64,000 nucleotides of DNA from Candidatus Bathyarchaeota archaeon (GCA_025059195.1 JANXDU010000031.1:1-64000), one strand, 5' to 3'. Positions 24,753 to 34,608 are shown, counted from the first letter of the stretch. Notes: a model not told the origin generated them from the sequence alone. A program made the numbers and translations.

Positions 24753-26836
24753 AAATAGAAGTTGTCCACTTGGAAAACATTCGCTCCCACGTAAAGTCAA
24801 CGGTGCCCTTTGCAAGGGGCTTCAACTGCCTTGTAGGCGGTTTAGGCTGCGGGAAATCCAGCATCCTTTACGCTATTGATTTCGCCCTTTTCGGGGATCC
24901 TTTGGGAAGAAGCTACGAATATCTGTTAAGAGAGGGAGCGGAAACAGGCAGAGTTGTTCTCCAATTTGTTCAAAACGGCAAAAGTTACACATTAACGCGG
25001 GGGTTGAAAAGGCGTGGAAAGGGCATAAGCCAAGACTTTGACGAACTGAAGCTTTTTGAAGGCGAAACCCTTATAGCCAGCGTGAAAAGCGACGCTGTGG
25101 CGGAACAGCTAAAAACTATAACGGGGCTGGATAAAGAGCTTTTCCGCGAGATAGTCTGGGTTAGACAGGAACACCTAAAAGAGCTTATAGACGCCCCGCC
25201 GAGGGATAGGCAACGACGCTTAGACGAACTTTTCGGGCTTTCAGACTACGAAACAGCTTGGAGCAACATCGCCGCCTACCAGAAAGAATACGAAACAGAA
25301 AAGAGGGTTTACGAAAGAGATCCAGATGTTGTCAGCATAGAAAAGCTTAATGCCGAATACACCCGCCTAGCTGAAGAGTTCACCCGCCTAGAAGTCGACA
25401 TTCAAAGCGCCTCAAAAAGGCTTGAAGAAGCCAAAAAAACCCTCGAAGAAGCGGATTCAAGGCTTAAAAGGCTTGAAGAGCTGCGGGCTTCTATAGAAGA
25501 ACACAAGAGGAAAGAGGTTCAAATCCAATCTCAACTAGCCAGCTTGGAAGATTCCTTGGCAACGGTTGCCGAAAAAATTGAGGGCAAAAAAGCCATAATT
25601 GAAAACTTAAGGCAGCGCCTAGCATCTTTGGAAGATCAAATCCAGTCCCACAAAGACACGCTAAAGGAGGTTGGGATCCCCGCAGACCAGCCCCTCGAAG
25701 CCTTAAGGCAGTACTTACTAGCCTTTGACAGCCAAATTGCCGACTTAAAAGCCGAACAAGAAGCCGCCCTTAAAAACATGCAGGCGGATCAGAGAAGGCT
25801 TTCATCCCTTTCAACGGAAAACCGGTGCCCACTATGTCTGCAGCCCCTCACCAGCGAATATAAGAACAGTCTAATTCATAGAATCCAAAAGGAGAACAGT
25901 GAAAGGCAGAAAACCATAAGCCAGCTTCAGAAGGAGATAGGGGAACTTCAGCAGTTAAAGGAGAAAGCTAGCGCAGCCATCACAAGCCTCCAGGGCTTAA
26001 CGCCGAGAATTGAGGATTTGAGAAGCCGCATAAACGAGGAGTCTAAGGCTTTAGATGAACTTTTAAGAGAGTTTGATGAAAAACAGAAATTGGAAACGGG
26101 GCTGCGGGTTCAGCTTGAAAAAGTCCGCTTTGAAATAGCCCGATTTGACGTTTCAGAACTTGAAAACGCTAAAAAACACAGAGAGAAAGCTTTCCAGAAC
26201 TATTACTTGCTTAGGTCTGAAGTGCAAACCATGGAAAACCGCAAGGGCGACTTGCTTAAACTTTTAGACGATGTTAAGGAGCGGATAGACCGAGCTCAGA
26301 AAAAGCTAGAAGAAATGGAGAGGCTAAACAAGATTGTCGGTGTCATTGGCAGTATCCGTGACGCCTACAGAAGCATACAGCCAAAACTCAGAAGTGAGTT
26401 TGTAAAAGTCTTAAAAAACCTTGTCCAGCAGATTCTAGACAGTTTGGTCGGCGAGGAAGGGGCTCCAATAAACATTGTGATTGACGAAACATACACGCCC
26501 TACGTGGTAAGCGAAAGCGGCGTTGAAAGGGAAGTCTCAAACCTTTCCGGCGGAGAACGCACGTTAATTGCTTTCGCCTACCGCCTCGGCTTGGGACAAC
26601 TGATAATGCAGTCTAAAACGGGACATGGCTTAAGTCTGCTGTTGTTGGACGAGCCCACTGAAAGCCTTGGAAGAGAAGACGGCTCAATAGACCGTTTAGC
26701 CGAAGCTATATCGCGGTTTAAAGCCATAGAACAGATAATTGCCGTAACCCACAGCGAAGCCTTCGCAGAGAAAGCCGAACACGTCATCCGTGTAGAAAAA
26801 GAAGCCGGTGAAAGCATAGTGACAATGGAAAAATAG
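24749..26836 (+). CDS. rad50: DNA double-strand break repair ATPase Rad50 (short form)
   Basis: The 695-aa protein is shorter than the common archaeal length near 850-900. Walker A GGLGCGKSS lies near residue 32. Coiled coils cover about 180-560 and are broken by the zinc hook NRCPLC near residue 358. The signature LSGGERTLIAFAYRLG and Walker B LLLLDEPT are near the C-terminus. The reduced length comes from shorter coiled-coil arms, so the Mre11-Rad50 complex would have a shorter reach. It is co-translated with mre11. Confidence 0.94.
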   Translation: MKIEVVHLENIRSHVKSTVPFARGFNCLVGGLGCGKSSILYAIDFALFGDPLGRSYEYLLREGAETGRVVLQFVQNGKSYTLTRGLKRRGKGISQDFDELKLFEGETLIASVKSDAVAEQLKTITGLDKELFREIVWVRQEHLKELIDAPPRDRQRRLDELFGLSDYETAWSNIAAYQKEYETEKRVYERDPDVVSIEKLNAEYTRLAEEFTRLEVDIQSASKRLEEAKKTLEEADSRLKRLEELRASIEEHKRKEVQIQSQLASLEDSLATVAEKIEGKKAIIENLRQRLASLEDQIQSHKDTLKEVGIPADQPLEALRQYLLAFDSQIADLKAEQEAALKNMQADQRRLSSLSTENRCPLCLQPLTSEYKNSLIHRIQKENSERQKTISQLQKEIGELQQLKEKASAAITSLQGLTPRIEDLRSRINEESKALDELLREFDEKQKLETGLRVQLEKVRFEIARFDVSELENAKKHREKAFQNYYLLRSEVQTMENRKGDLLKLLDDVKERIDRAQKKLEEMERLNKIVGVIGSIRDAYRSIQPKLRSEFVKVLKNLVQQILDSLVGEEGAPINIVIDETYTPYVVSESGVEREVSNLSGGERTLIAFAYRLGLGQLIMQSKTGHGLSLLLLDEPTESLGREDGSIDRLAEAISRFKAIEQIIAVTHSEAFAEKAEHVIRVEKEAGESIVTMEK

Positions 26837-26911
26837 CGAAACAACACAGCGTCTTTTCTGCTTAAAACTGCGAGGAAGGTTTTTCAATTTGAATGTCAAA
26901 ATAAAAGGCTT

Positions 26912-27862
26912 ATGTCTTTAAAAGCGCGGGCTAGGAAGCTAACCCTAATAGAAGGTGTAACAGCCGGAATCCTTTTCGGAACGGCAGCGATTTTTATACG
27001 CTTTCTTCAAGGTTTAGGCGTGTTTTCTATAGCTTTTTGGCGTTTGATAATCGCATGCTGTATTCTATCCGTCATACTGCTGTTTTCTGGCAAGCTTTCT
27101 GCTCTGAAAAGCCATGGACTTGGAGGTTTGAAAGACTTTTTCATTCTGGGGTTTTTACTAGGGCTCCATTTCATTTTCTTTATATCGGCTGTCAAAGACA
27201 CAACGGTTCTAAATGCCACTGTTCTCGTTAACACGACACCAATTTTTTCAGTTTTCATTTCAACCTTCCTTTTCAACTTAAAACCTTCCCGCTTAGCGGT
27301 TGTGGGAATCGCTACATCCGTTTCTGGTGCATTTATCATCGCGTATGCAGAATTTATGGTCACCGCTTCAAACGTTTCCATCACTGGGGTGGCTTCAAGT
27401 TTTAAAGGAGACCTTGAAGCCGTTTTAGCAGCCTTTGTGGAGGCTATTTACCTAAACTATGGCAAGAAAATAAGAGGCGAGAAGGCTATACTGCCCATAA
27501 TGTTGCCTATCTACTCGTTTGCAGCGGTCACCGTTAGCCTTTTAAGCCCCTTAGGCGCTGGTGTAGCGCCGGAATTGCCCACGGAGCTTGGTATAATTCT
27601 TCCCTTGCTTGGTTTGGGAGCGTTTCCAACAGCCGCGGCTCACACGCTTTACTTTTCATCTCTTTCAAACTTAAAATCTTTCGAAACCGCCACCATGGCT
27701 CTGCTCGAACCCATAGGCGCCACAATTCTTGCTGCGGTTTTGTTCAGTGAATTGCCAGCTCCCCTTTTCATATTTGGAACGGCGTTAGTGCTTTTAGGAA
27801 TAGTTTTTATTGCGAAAGGCGAGAAAGAGCCAGCTTTAAAGAAAATAAATAGAAAAAGTTGA
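26912..27862 (+). CDS. EamA/DMT superfamily transporter
   Basis: The 316-aa protein has ten hydrophobic helices in two EamA repeats (FGTAAIFIRFLQGLG and a second half from about residue 165). The short cytosolic tail is basic. DMT transporters export metabolites or amino acids; the substrate is unknown. Directly downstream lies a decayed copy of the 3' part of this gene (27889-28060), so the locus once held a tandem pair. Confidence 0.88.
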   Translation: MSLKARARKLTLIEGVTAGILFGTAAIFIRFLQGLGVFSIAFWRLIIACCILSVILLFSGKLSALKSHGLGGLKDFFILGFLLGLHFIFFISAVKDTTVLNATVLVNTTPIFSVFISTFLFNLKPSRLAVVGIATSVSGAFIIAYAEFMVTASNVSITGVASSFKGDLEAVLAAFVEAIYLNYGKKIRGEKAILPIMLPIYSFAAVTVSLLSPLGAGVAPELPTELGIILPLLGLGAFPTAAAHTLYFSSLSNLKSFETATMALLEPIGATILAAVLFSELPAPLFIFGTALVLLGIVFIAKGEKEPALKKINRKS

Positions 27863-27888
27863 AACAAGATACTGCAATAAGCTGACCC

Positions 27889-28060
27889 CCTCCCTTGTTT
27901 GGTTTAGGTGCGCTTCCAAAGGTAGCAACTTATACGCTTTATCTCTGCTCTTTCCAAACTTGAGCCTTTTGAAACAGCCTTTACAGCGTTGCTCGAACCT
28001 GTCAGCGTAAAAATTTTCGGCACCCTATTGGGACATTTTTCGCAGCGAAAGAGAGCAACC
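27889..28060 (+). pseudogene. decayed 3' fragment of a second EamA transporter gene
   Basis: 27892-28006 aligns at the DNA level with 27602-27716 of the intact gene: CCCTTG-TTGGTTT-GG, then ACGCTTTA, CTTTCAAACTT, TTGAAAC and GCTCGAACC. It carries many substitutions, lost frame and an apparent deletion; the last part (ATTTTTCGCAGCGAAAG) resembles the end of the gene. No start or intact frame remains. The 329-bp region 27863-28191 contains only this remnant and the upstream region of korD. Confidence 0.7.
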
Positions 28061-28191
28061 ACGTTTAGAAGCAAACAATGATTCTGATTTTATGTGAGTT
28101 CTCCTCATGGCTTTTGTGAATTCAAATTTTGCATGATAAACTTCATTAATGAACGTGCGGAAGTAGTAAGCAACGCAAAGGAGGCTGTTCA

Positions 28192-28416
28192 TTGAAAAAA
28201 GTGAGGATCCACATAAACGAGGATTTGTGCAAGGGATGTGGTATATGCATAAGCCTTTGTCCCAACAAGGTTTTCGCTAAAAGTGAGGAGATATCCTCAA
28301 AAGGCGTTTTCCTCCCGGTGATAATTCACGGTGACAAGTGCATCGCCTGCCGCATTTGTGAGGAACATTGCCCAGATTTAGCCATTTTCATAGAAGCTCA
28401 GGATGTGGAAAAATGA
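28192..28416 (+). CDS. korD: 2-oxoacid:ferredoxin oxidoreductase delta subunit (2[4Fe-4S])
   Basis: The 74-aa ferredoxin domain has two complete Cys clusters, CKGCGICISLCP and CIACRICEEHCP, each binding a [4Fe-4S]. It passes electrons from the TPP centre of the beta subunit to ferredoxin. TTG 28192 is the start, with AAAGGAGG about 8 nt upstream. Its stop overlaps korA by 4 nt. It is the first gene of the korDABC-sucCD operon. Confidence 0.93.
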   Translation: MKKVRIHINEDLCKGCGICISLCPNKVFAKSEEISSKGVFLPVIIHGDKCIACRICEEHCPDLAIFIEAQDVEK

Positions 28417-29570
28417 GTAGTGGGGCGAACAAAATAATCGAACCTGGAACCCATTTCTTAATGGGCAACGAAGCATGTGCTCTGGGTGCGGTTGTGGCCG
28501 GATGTAAGTTCTTTGCTTTCTATCCAATAACCCCTGCAAACGAAATCGCTGAGTACATGTCGGTTCTGCTTCCCAAAGTCAAGGGCATATACATCCAAAT
28601 GGAGGATGAAATAAGCTCCATCGCGTCGGTTATAGGTGCCTCATGGGCTGGAAGGAAAGCCATGACTGCAACGTCTGGTCCAGGGTTCACTTTGATGCAA
28701 GAAAACATTGGGTATGCAGTAGCTACAGAAACACCATGTGTTATAGTCGATGTCCAAAGATGTGGGCCAAGCACTGGAACACCACCCCTTCCAATGCAAG
28801 GTGACGTGTATCAAGCAAAGTATGGAAGCCACTCTGAGTATCCAATAATAGCTTTGGCCCCTTCTTCGGTTAAAGAAATGTTCACTCTTACCATTGAATC
28901 CTTTAATTTGGCTGAAAAATATCGCACACCGGTGATTTTGCTTTCTGACGCGCTGGTGGGTCATCTCATGGAAACATTTGAAATACCAGACCTCTCGCAG
29001 ATAGAGATCGTTGAAAGGAAAAAACCCGATAAAGAAACCAGCGACGCTAAGTATTTCCTTGATGAAGACGTCGCGCCAATGCCGGTCTTTGGCTGCGGAT
29101 ACAAGGCGCATGTCACCGGCTCAACCCATGACGAGAAGGGATTAAGAAACGTTGAAGACCCCGTTTACGTTGATAAGGTAGTGAGAGCCCTCCATCGAAA
29201 GATCGAAAAGCATAAGGAGAACATAGTGAAAGTTGAAACGAAATTTTTAGACGATGCGGAAATCGCGCTTCTAACATACGGCAGCGTAGCTAGAACCGCA
29301 ATCCATGTGGTTAATCAGGCAAGAAAGACCGGGATTAAAGTGGGCATCATTCGGCTAATAACCTTGTGGCCGTTCCCTGACGTGCAAGTTCAGAGTGCGG
29401 CTAGAAAAACTGGCAGAATTGTGGTTATGGAGAACAATTTGGGACAAGTTGTCAACAAGGTTAGTGAAGTTGCCGCAAAATATGCGGATGTCAAGTTTTT
29501 GCCGCCGAGAATTATAGGATCTCTCCATGAACCTGAATACGTTATCAACTTCTTGAAGGAGGTTTACTGA
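28413..29570 (+). CDS. korA: 2-oxoglutarate:ferredoxin oxidoreductase alpha subunit
   Basis: The 385-aa protein has the pyrimidine-binding domain of TPP oxidoreductases (GNEACALGAVVAGCKFFAFYPITPANEIAEYM, QMEDEISSIASVIGASWAG, TSGPGFTLM). Domain II follows from about residue 255 (LLTYGSVARTA). VQRCGPSTG, with GlyThrPro following, is typical for KorA. Succinyl-CoA ligase genes downstream support 2-oxoglutarate as substrate rather than pyruvate. The ATG at 28413 overlaps the korD stop; frames opening earlier lie inside korD. Confidence 0.92.
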   Translation: MSSGANKIIEPGTHFLMGNEACALGAVVAGCKFFAFYPITPANEIAEYMSVLLPKVKGIYIQMEDEISSIASVIGASWAGRKAMTATSGPGFTLMQENIGYAVATETPCVIVDVQRCGPSTGTPPLPMQGDVYQAKYGSHSEYPIIALAPSSVKEMFTLTIESFNLAEKYRTPVILLSDALVGHLMETFEIPDLSQIEIVERKKPDKETSDAKYFLDEDVAPMPVFGCGYKAHVTGSTHDEKGLRNVEDPVYVDKVVRALHRKIEKHKENIVKVETKFLDDAEIALLTYGSVARTAIHVVNQARKTGIKVGIIRLITLWPFPDVQVQSAARKTGRIVVMENNLGQVVNKVSEVAAKYADVKFLPPRIIGSLHEPEYVINFLKEVY

Positions 29571-30400
29571 TGGATCAAAAACACGTTCATCCCCTTCTGG
29601 TTAAGTATGCACGGATAGGCGCCTACAAACAACCACATTGTCCGGGATGTGGAAATGGCATAGTAGCTCAGTGCATGTTGAGAGCTATTGACGAGTTAAA
29701 ATTGGATATGGACAAAATTGTTTTCGCCTCTGGCATCGGATGCAGCAGTTGGATTCCAAGTCCGCTTTTCAACGCTGATGTATTACATACAACTCATGGC
29801 AGATCATTAGCTTTTGCGACGGGTGTTAAACTAAGTAACCCTGAACTTCGCGTTGTTGTCTTCACCGGCGACGGGGATAGCGCTGCCATAGGGGGAAACC
29901 ACCTTATACAAGCTGCTAGAAAAAACATTGAAATTCTAACGGTATTAGTTAATAACCGCATTTACGGAATGACCGGTGGACAGGTTGCACCGACAACTCC
30001 TCATGGAGTGAAGACCAAAACAACCCCTTACGGAAACTTAGAGTATCCCTTCGACCTATGCAAGCTCGTCGAGGCTGCTGGTGCGTCCTATGTGGCTAGG
30101 TGGACGACCTTCCATACGAGGCAGTTGGTTTCATCGATGAAAAAAGGACTTCTGAAAAAAGGTTTTTCCTTCATAGAAGTCATATCTCAATGTCCAGTCC
30201 AATATGGAACATTTGTCGGCATAAGAGATCCAGCGGAAATGCTGCATATTTTTAGAAAGATTTCTGTTCCATTTGAAAAGGCGAAAAACATGAGTCGAGA
30301 AGAACTTGAAGGCAAAATCGTTATTGGAGAGTTCGTTGATATAGAGCGAACCGGATTGGCCGAAGCTTATCAACGACTGTTAGAGATGATGAACCTATGA
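29570..30400 (+). CDS. korB: 2-oxoglutarate:ferredoxin oxidoreductase beta subunit
   Basis: The 276-aa protein binds TPP and one [4Fe-4S]. The cluster Cys are in HCPGCGNG, SGIGCSSW and SQCPVQYG; the Mg-TPP motif is GDGDSAAIGGNH followed by NNRIYGMTGGQ. It decarboxylates the 2-oxoacid and, with KorA, forms succinyl-CoA and reduced ferredoxin. It begins one base before the end of the korA stop codon. Confidence 0.94.
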   Translation: MDQKHVHPLLVKYARIGAYKQPHCPGCGNGIVAQCMLRAIDELKLDMDKIVFASGIGCSSWIPSPLFNADVLHTTHGRSLAFATGVKLSNPELRVVVFTGDGDSAAIGGNHLIQAARKNIEILTVLVNNRIYGMTGGQVAPTTPHGVKTKTTPYGNLEYPFDLCKLVEAAGASYVARWTTFHTRQLVSSMKKGLLKKGFSFIEVISQCPVQYGTFVGIRDPAEMLHIFRKISVPFEKAKNMSREELEGKIVIGEFVDIERTGLAEAYQRLLEMMNL

Positions 30401-30963
30401 CGAGAACAGAGATCATAATAGGCGGATTCGGTGGACAAGGAAGCGTATTAGCCGGAGTTATCCTTGGAAGGGCCGCGGCTTACGACGGGAAAAAAGTTGC
30501 CCAGTCGAGATCCTACGGTGCTGAGGCTAGAGGTGGAGCTGCCCGGTCGGAAGTAGTCATTGCTGATGAGGAGATTGATTATCCTCTGGTCATAACCGCT
30601 GATTATTTGGTTGCAATGTCACAACCAGCCTTTGAGAGATATGTCTCGAAAGTGAAGGCATCCGGTCTAGTAGTCATTGAAGAGGATTTGGTAAGACCGG
30701 AAAGAAAACTTCCCGAAAACTTAAAGCTTGTGAAGGTGCCAGCAACTAAAATAGCTTCACGAGAGTTTGGAAGACCAATGGTGGCGAACATGGTTATGCT
30801 GGGCGCGCTCGCCGCTTTAACAGGCGTTGTTACAATTGATTCGTTAATAAAGTCCATAAGGGCAAGTGTTTCAAAAGGAATGGAAGAGATCAACGTCGCT
30901 GCCTTAAAGAAAGGTCAAGAATACACCAGTGCGATGGTAGGCGGTGTTCATGAGACTTCTTGA
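30397..30963 (+). CDS. korC: 2-oxoglutarate:ferredoxin oxidoreductase gamma subunit
   Basis: The 188-aa protein has the CoA-binding gamma domain: GFGGQGSVLAGVILGRAA at residues 9-26 and SYGAEARGGAARSEVVI. It completes a four-subunit KorDABC enzyme. It overlaps korB by 4 nt and sucC by about 14 nt, so the whole set is translated as a unit. Confidence 0.94.
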   Translation: MTRTEIIIGGFGGQGSVLAGVILGRAAAYDGKKVAQSRSYGAEARGGAARSEVVIADEEIDYPLVITADYLVAMSQPAFERYVSKVKASGLVVIEEDLVRPERKLPENLKLVKVPATKIASREFGRPMVANMVMLGALAALTGVVTIDSLIKSIRASVSKGMEEINVAALKKGQEYTSAMVGGVHETS

Positions 30964-32092
30964 GTATGAAGCAAAGGAACTTTTTAGGAACTTTGGTATA
31001 CCAGTGCCCAATGGCGCTGTTGTCAAGTCGCCCGCGGAAATAGCTTTGGCGATTGAGAGGGTGGGTTTACCACTTGTTGTTAAAGCGCAAGTGCCCGTCG
31101 GTGGAAGGGGAAAAGCGGGGGGCATCAAGTTAGCTTACAGTTTTGAAGAGGCTGTTAGAGAAGCAGAAAACTTGCTATACAGCAGTTTGAAAGGACACAC
31201 CGTAAGGTATGTGCTGTTAGAGAAACAACTGAAAATAGCAAAGGAGTATTACCTCGGAGTCACCATTGACCAGTCTGCTGGAAAACCGGTGGTAATGCTT
31301 TCAACGGAGGGCGGAATGGACGTCGAGGAGATAGCCAAAAAGAAGCCGGAGAGCCTCATATCTAAGAGAGTGGAGATGAGTAGGGGTTTCTATGAGTTTG
31401 AGGCGCGTGGAATGTGCAAACAGCTTGGCTTAGAGGGCTCCCTCTTAGTAAAGGTAAGCGAAACCCTTCGCAAACTCTATGAAGTCTTCATCAAATACGA
31501 CGCAATAATAGCCGAGATAAACCCATTGGCTATAACCGAAAACGGTGAAGTTTTCGCTGCAGACGCAAAAATCGAGATAGATGATGACGCGCTTTTCCGC
31601 CAAACAAGCCTAAACATTAAGCCAGAAGAGCGCGTTGAAGACCCATTGAAGGCTGAAGCCATTAAAATTGGAGTTACCTATGTAAGGCTTGATGGAGATA
31701 TAGGAGTAATCGGCTCGGGAGCCGGGCTGACGATGGCTACTATAGACATAATTAACGACTTCGGAGGTAAAGCATCAAACTTCCTTGAAACTGGAGGCGG
31801 TATAACCGAGCAATTAATGTATAACGCCGTAAAACTTCTCGTCAAAGATGAGAGACTAAAAGCCCTTTTCATAAACCTTTACGGTGGAATAAACCCGATG
31901 GTTCAAGCTGCAAACGGCATAGCCAAAGCATATAGAGAACTAAAAGTCACAATACCCATACTAGTAAAGCTTGTTGGAAACGAGCAAGAAAAAGCTTGGG
32001 AGATCCTTGAAAATGCGGGCATACCCGTTATAAAAAGCATACGGACAGAGGACGCTGTCGAAAGATTAATGAAAATTATAGAGGGATTCTAG
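30950..32092 (+). CDS. sucC: succinate-CoA ligase (ADP-forming) beta subunit
   Basis: The protein of about 380 aa has an ATP-grasp domain ([47 protein letters not shown]). The C-terminal CoA-ligase domain reads [10 protein letters not shown] and [18 protein letters not shown]. With SucD it turns succinyl-CoA into succinate while making ATP. I prefer ATG 30950 (GGCGGTG upstream) over GTG 30944. It overlaps korC and is 4 nt from sucD. Confidence 0.94.
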   Translation: MRLLEYEAKELFRNFGIPVPNGAVVKSPAEIALAIERVGLPLVVKAQVPVGGRGKAGGIKLAYSFEEAVREAENLLYSSLKGHTVRYVLLEKQLKIAKEYYLGVTIDQSAGKPVVMLSTEGGMDVEEIAKKKPESLISKRVEMSRGFYEFEARGMCKQLGLEGSLLVKVSETLRKLYEVFIKYDAIIAEINPLAITENGEVFAADAKIEIDDDALFRQTSLNIKPEERVEDPLKAEAIKIGVTYVRLDGDIGVIGSGAGLTMATIDIINDFGGKASNFLETGGGITEQLMYNAVKLLVKDERLKALFINLYGGINPMVQAANGIAKAYRELKVTIPILVKLVGNEQEKAWEILENAGIPVIKSIRTEDAVERLMKIIEGF

Positions 32093-32096
32093 CAAC

Positions 32097-32966
32097 ATGG
32101 GTATCCTTGTCGATGAAAACACGAAAGTAGTTGTTCAAGGAATAACTGGACGCGTTGGAAGCATCCAAGCAAAACTCATGCTAGATTATGGGACGAAAAT
32201 CGTTGCAGGGGTTACACCCGGCAAAGGTGGTACGTTCATCCACAATGTGCCCGTGTATGACACCGTCGAGGAAGCCGTGGCTAAAACAGGTGCAGATACA
32301 TCAATCCTATTTGTTCCCGCGGCTTTCGCAAAGGACGCAGTTATTGAGGCGGTGGACGCTGGCATAAAACTAATTGTTGCGATACCTGAACATGTTCCGG
32401 TGCATGACACCATGCGAATGATCGAATACGCCAAAAGGAGAAATGTGAAGATAATAGGCCCAACAACTCCGGGCGTAATAAGTCCAGGAAAAACAAAAAT
32501 TGGAATAATGCCTGCAAGTGTTTTCTCGGAAGGCAGCGTAGGAATAGTTTCTAGGAGCGGAACGCTGCTTTACGAGATCGCAGGAAACCTAAGCCTTGCA
32601 GGAATCGGACAAAGTACATGTCTCGGAATAGGCGGAGACCCGGTGGTTGGAACCAGTTTAACAGAAGTGCTGCAGATGTTTCAAGAGGATGACCAAACAA
32701 AAGCTGTTGTAATTGTGGGGGAAATCGGAGGTGTACAAGAGGAGGAAGCGGCCCACTTCATAAAGCAAATGAACAAGCCGGTTGTCGCCTACATAGCAGG
32801 AAGATCAGCTCCTCCAGGGCAAAGAATGGGACATGCAGGCGCTATAATTCTCGGCGAAAGGGGAACTGTTGAAAGCAAAATAAACGCTCTCAGAGAGGCC
32901 GGAGTTAAAGTAGCTAATAGACCCGCAGACATTGTGGGGATTGTTGAAGATATAATAAAGAAGTAA
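32097..32966 (+). CDS. sucD: succinate-CoA ligase (ADP-forming) alpha subunit
   Basis: The 289-aa protein carries the CoA-binding Rossmann fold ([21 protein letters not shown]), [16 protein letters not shown], and the active-site His that is phosphorylated in MGHAGAII near residue 245. It pairs with SucC. It is the last gene of the operon; the next gene is convergent, 23 nt away. Confidence 0.95.
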   Translation: MGILVDENTKVVVQGITGRVGSIQAKLMLDYGTKIVAGVTPGKGGTFIHNVPVYDTVEEAVAKTGADTSILFVPAAFAKDAVIEAVDAGIKLIVAIPEHVPVHDTMRMIEYAKRRNVKIIGPTTPGVISPGKTKIGIMPASVFSEGSVGIVSRSGTLLYEIAGNLSLAGIGQSTCLGIGGDPVVGTSLTEVLQMFQEDDQTKAVVIVGEIGGVQEEEAAHFIKQMNKPVVAYIAGRSAPPGQRMGHAGAIILGERGTVESKINALREAGVKVANRPADIVGIVEDIIKK

Positions 32967-32989
32967 AATTAAGAGAAAATTGGTGGGGG

Positions 32990-34030
32990 CTAGATTTTAA
33001 CCCCCGTTTCTTTGCACAGTTTCTCTATTATCCGCCATGTTTCACTGCCCATTGGAATGCCTTCTTTTAGGCGTTTTTGCTCCGTTCTGTATTCAATTTC
33101 ACCGGGGACCAACACCTCTGGCACATTTGGTGCTGTTGGGCAAGCCTTAATTTCTTGAACAGCCTTTGCAACAGCTGTTTTAAACTCTTTAACTCCAATG
33201 AAAGTTTCCGGGTTTATGGCCAAAATGAAATGCCCTAAAGTGCCATTCTTGTCCTCTGGATATAAAGAGATCACATGTTGGCCAAATGCTGCGCCAGTTA
33301 AACATCCGGACAGAATGTCAATTATAAAGGATAGACCATATCCTTTTGGTCCACCGAAAGGTAATAACGCGCCCTTTAATGCAGCTACTGGATCGGTCGT
33401 CGGTTTTCCTTCCTCGTCAACAGCCCAATCCGCCGGAATTTTTGCCCCCTCCTTTGCCGCTTTTTCTATCTTGCCACGGGCAGCAGCACTTGTAGCCATG
33501 TCAAGAATTATCGGAATTTCTTGATTAGACGGAATACCTATGCATATCGGGTTGGTGCCAAGCATTGGGACACGTCCACCCCATGGAACTACAAATGGGC
33601 TTCCATTAGTGGTTATCAAACTGATCATGTCTTCTTGTAGAGCAATCAAAGCATAATACGCGAGCATGCCAAAATGGTTAGTGTTAAAGACGCCTACGGC
33701 GCCAACACCCGTCTTCTTAGCTTTTTCAATGGCAATTTTCATAGCTTTAACGGCAATAACTTGCCCAAAACCATGGCTGCCGTCAACGAGCGCAGTGGAA
33801 CTGGTTTCTCGAACGATCTTAATCGGCGCCCCCGGGATTATGGTTTTGTACTTAACCCTGTTTACGTAAACCTCCAGGCGAATTACTCCATGGGAGTCTA
33901 CGCCACGAAGGTTTGCCTTTACTAGGCTGTCGGCAACGATGTCGGCCTCTTCATTATTTGCCCCTACGCTCTTTAAAATCTCAACACATACATGTTTAAG
34001 CTGCTCAGCGCTTATGGTTTTCATTTCCAT
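32990..34030 (-). CDS. Ldh2/malate dehydrogenase family NAD(P)-dependent oxidoreductase
   Basis: The protein of about 346 aa belongs to the Ldh2/YlbC/malate-lactate dehydrogenase family, with LRGVDSHGVIRLEVYV (substrate-binding His), VFNTNHFGMLAYYA, LGTNPICIGIP, and PFGGPKGYGLSFIIDILSG. Members reduce 2-oxoacids such as oxaloacetate, pyruvate or ureidoglycolate-type compounds with NAD(P)H. ATG 34030 is preceded by GGTGGA about 4 nt upstream. It sits first in an accessory run of acid-metabolism genes; its precise substrate is not evident. Confidence 0.88.
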   Translation of the reverse strand: MEMKTISAEQLKHVCVEILKSVGANNEEADIVADSLVKANLRGVDSHGVIRLEVYVNRVKYKTIIPGAPIKIVRETSSTALVDGSHGFGQVIAVKAMKIAIEKAKKTGVGAVGVFNTNHFGMLAYYALIALQEDMISLITTNGSPFVVPWGGRVPMLGTNPICIGIPSNQEIPIILDMATSAAARGKIEKAAKEGAKIPADWAVDEEGKPTTDPVAALKGALLPFGGPKGYGLSFIIDILSGCLTGAAFGQHVISLYPEDKNGTLGHFILAINPETFIGVKEFKTAVAKAVQEIKACPTAPNVPEVLVPGEIEYRTEQKRLKEGIPMGSETWRIIEKLCKETGVKI

Positions 34031-34095
34031 CGCTTCCACCGACCACACTTAAGCGGTAGTTGTAATAACTTTTTCGTTCTATAAGAACAAAGTTC

Positions 34096-34608
34096 TCACT
34101 TCTCTGAAGTTTTTTCTTTAAACAGGGTTTTACGTACAAGAAAAATCTCCTTTGGAAACTGTTGAGCTTCCAACTTTCTGCTCCAAGAAAAGTCGTTGAC
34201 AAAAGAGGCAAACATCTTATTATTACTCTTATTCTTGAAAATTACCAGAAGAGGTCTGCAACGTTTGACCTCCTCATAAACTTCATTATGAATGTAAGCT
34301 GTGTATATTATGGCAACCCTTTTTTTATCGTCAACTGCCAAGACCATGAAGAATTTTTGTTCACCCTTTGAAAAGCCGAAAATGTTTCCTAGCGTAAAGT
34401 TGCCCTTGTCGAAATAATCTGAAAGTTTATTCCAGTGTTGTGCCTCAAGCTCCACCATTAAACCTTTCATCTTTCTTAAAAGGCCTACACGTCTTTTCCA
34501 CAGACAAGCCTTGTAAGGCCCTGTTGCAACAACGTCATATCCATCCTTGGTAAAAATCGTCACTAACTCGCGCATTTTGTTTACAAGTTCATTTTCTTCC
34601 TCAGTCAT
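34096..34608 (-). CDS. unknown protein coupled to the ene-reductase gene
   Basis: I do not recognise this 170-aa soluble protein. It is rich in Lys and aromatic residues (KACLWKRRVGLLRKMKG, KFFMVLAVDDKKRVAIIYTAYIH) with no metal or nucleotide motif. Its ATG overlaps the stop of the FMN/Fe-S/FAD enzyme gene by 4 nt, so it is co-translated with that gene and may serve it as a partner (inference). Confidence 0.7.
   Translation of the reverse strand: MTEEENELVNKMRELVTIFTKDGYDVVATGPYKACLWKRRVGLLRKMKGLMVELEAQHWNKLSDYFDKGNFTLGNIFGFSKGEQKFFMVLAVDDKKRVAIIYTAYIHNEVYEEVKRCRPLLVIFKNKSNNKMFASFVNDFSWSRKLEAQQFPKEIFLVRKTLFKEKTSEK

Noticed and set aside
32097-32966. Acyl-CoA synthetase (ADP-forming) alpha domain instead of SucD
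   Set aside because: Length, the MGHAGAII active-site segment and adjacency to a matching SucC beta subunit favour succinate-CoA ligase.
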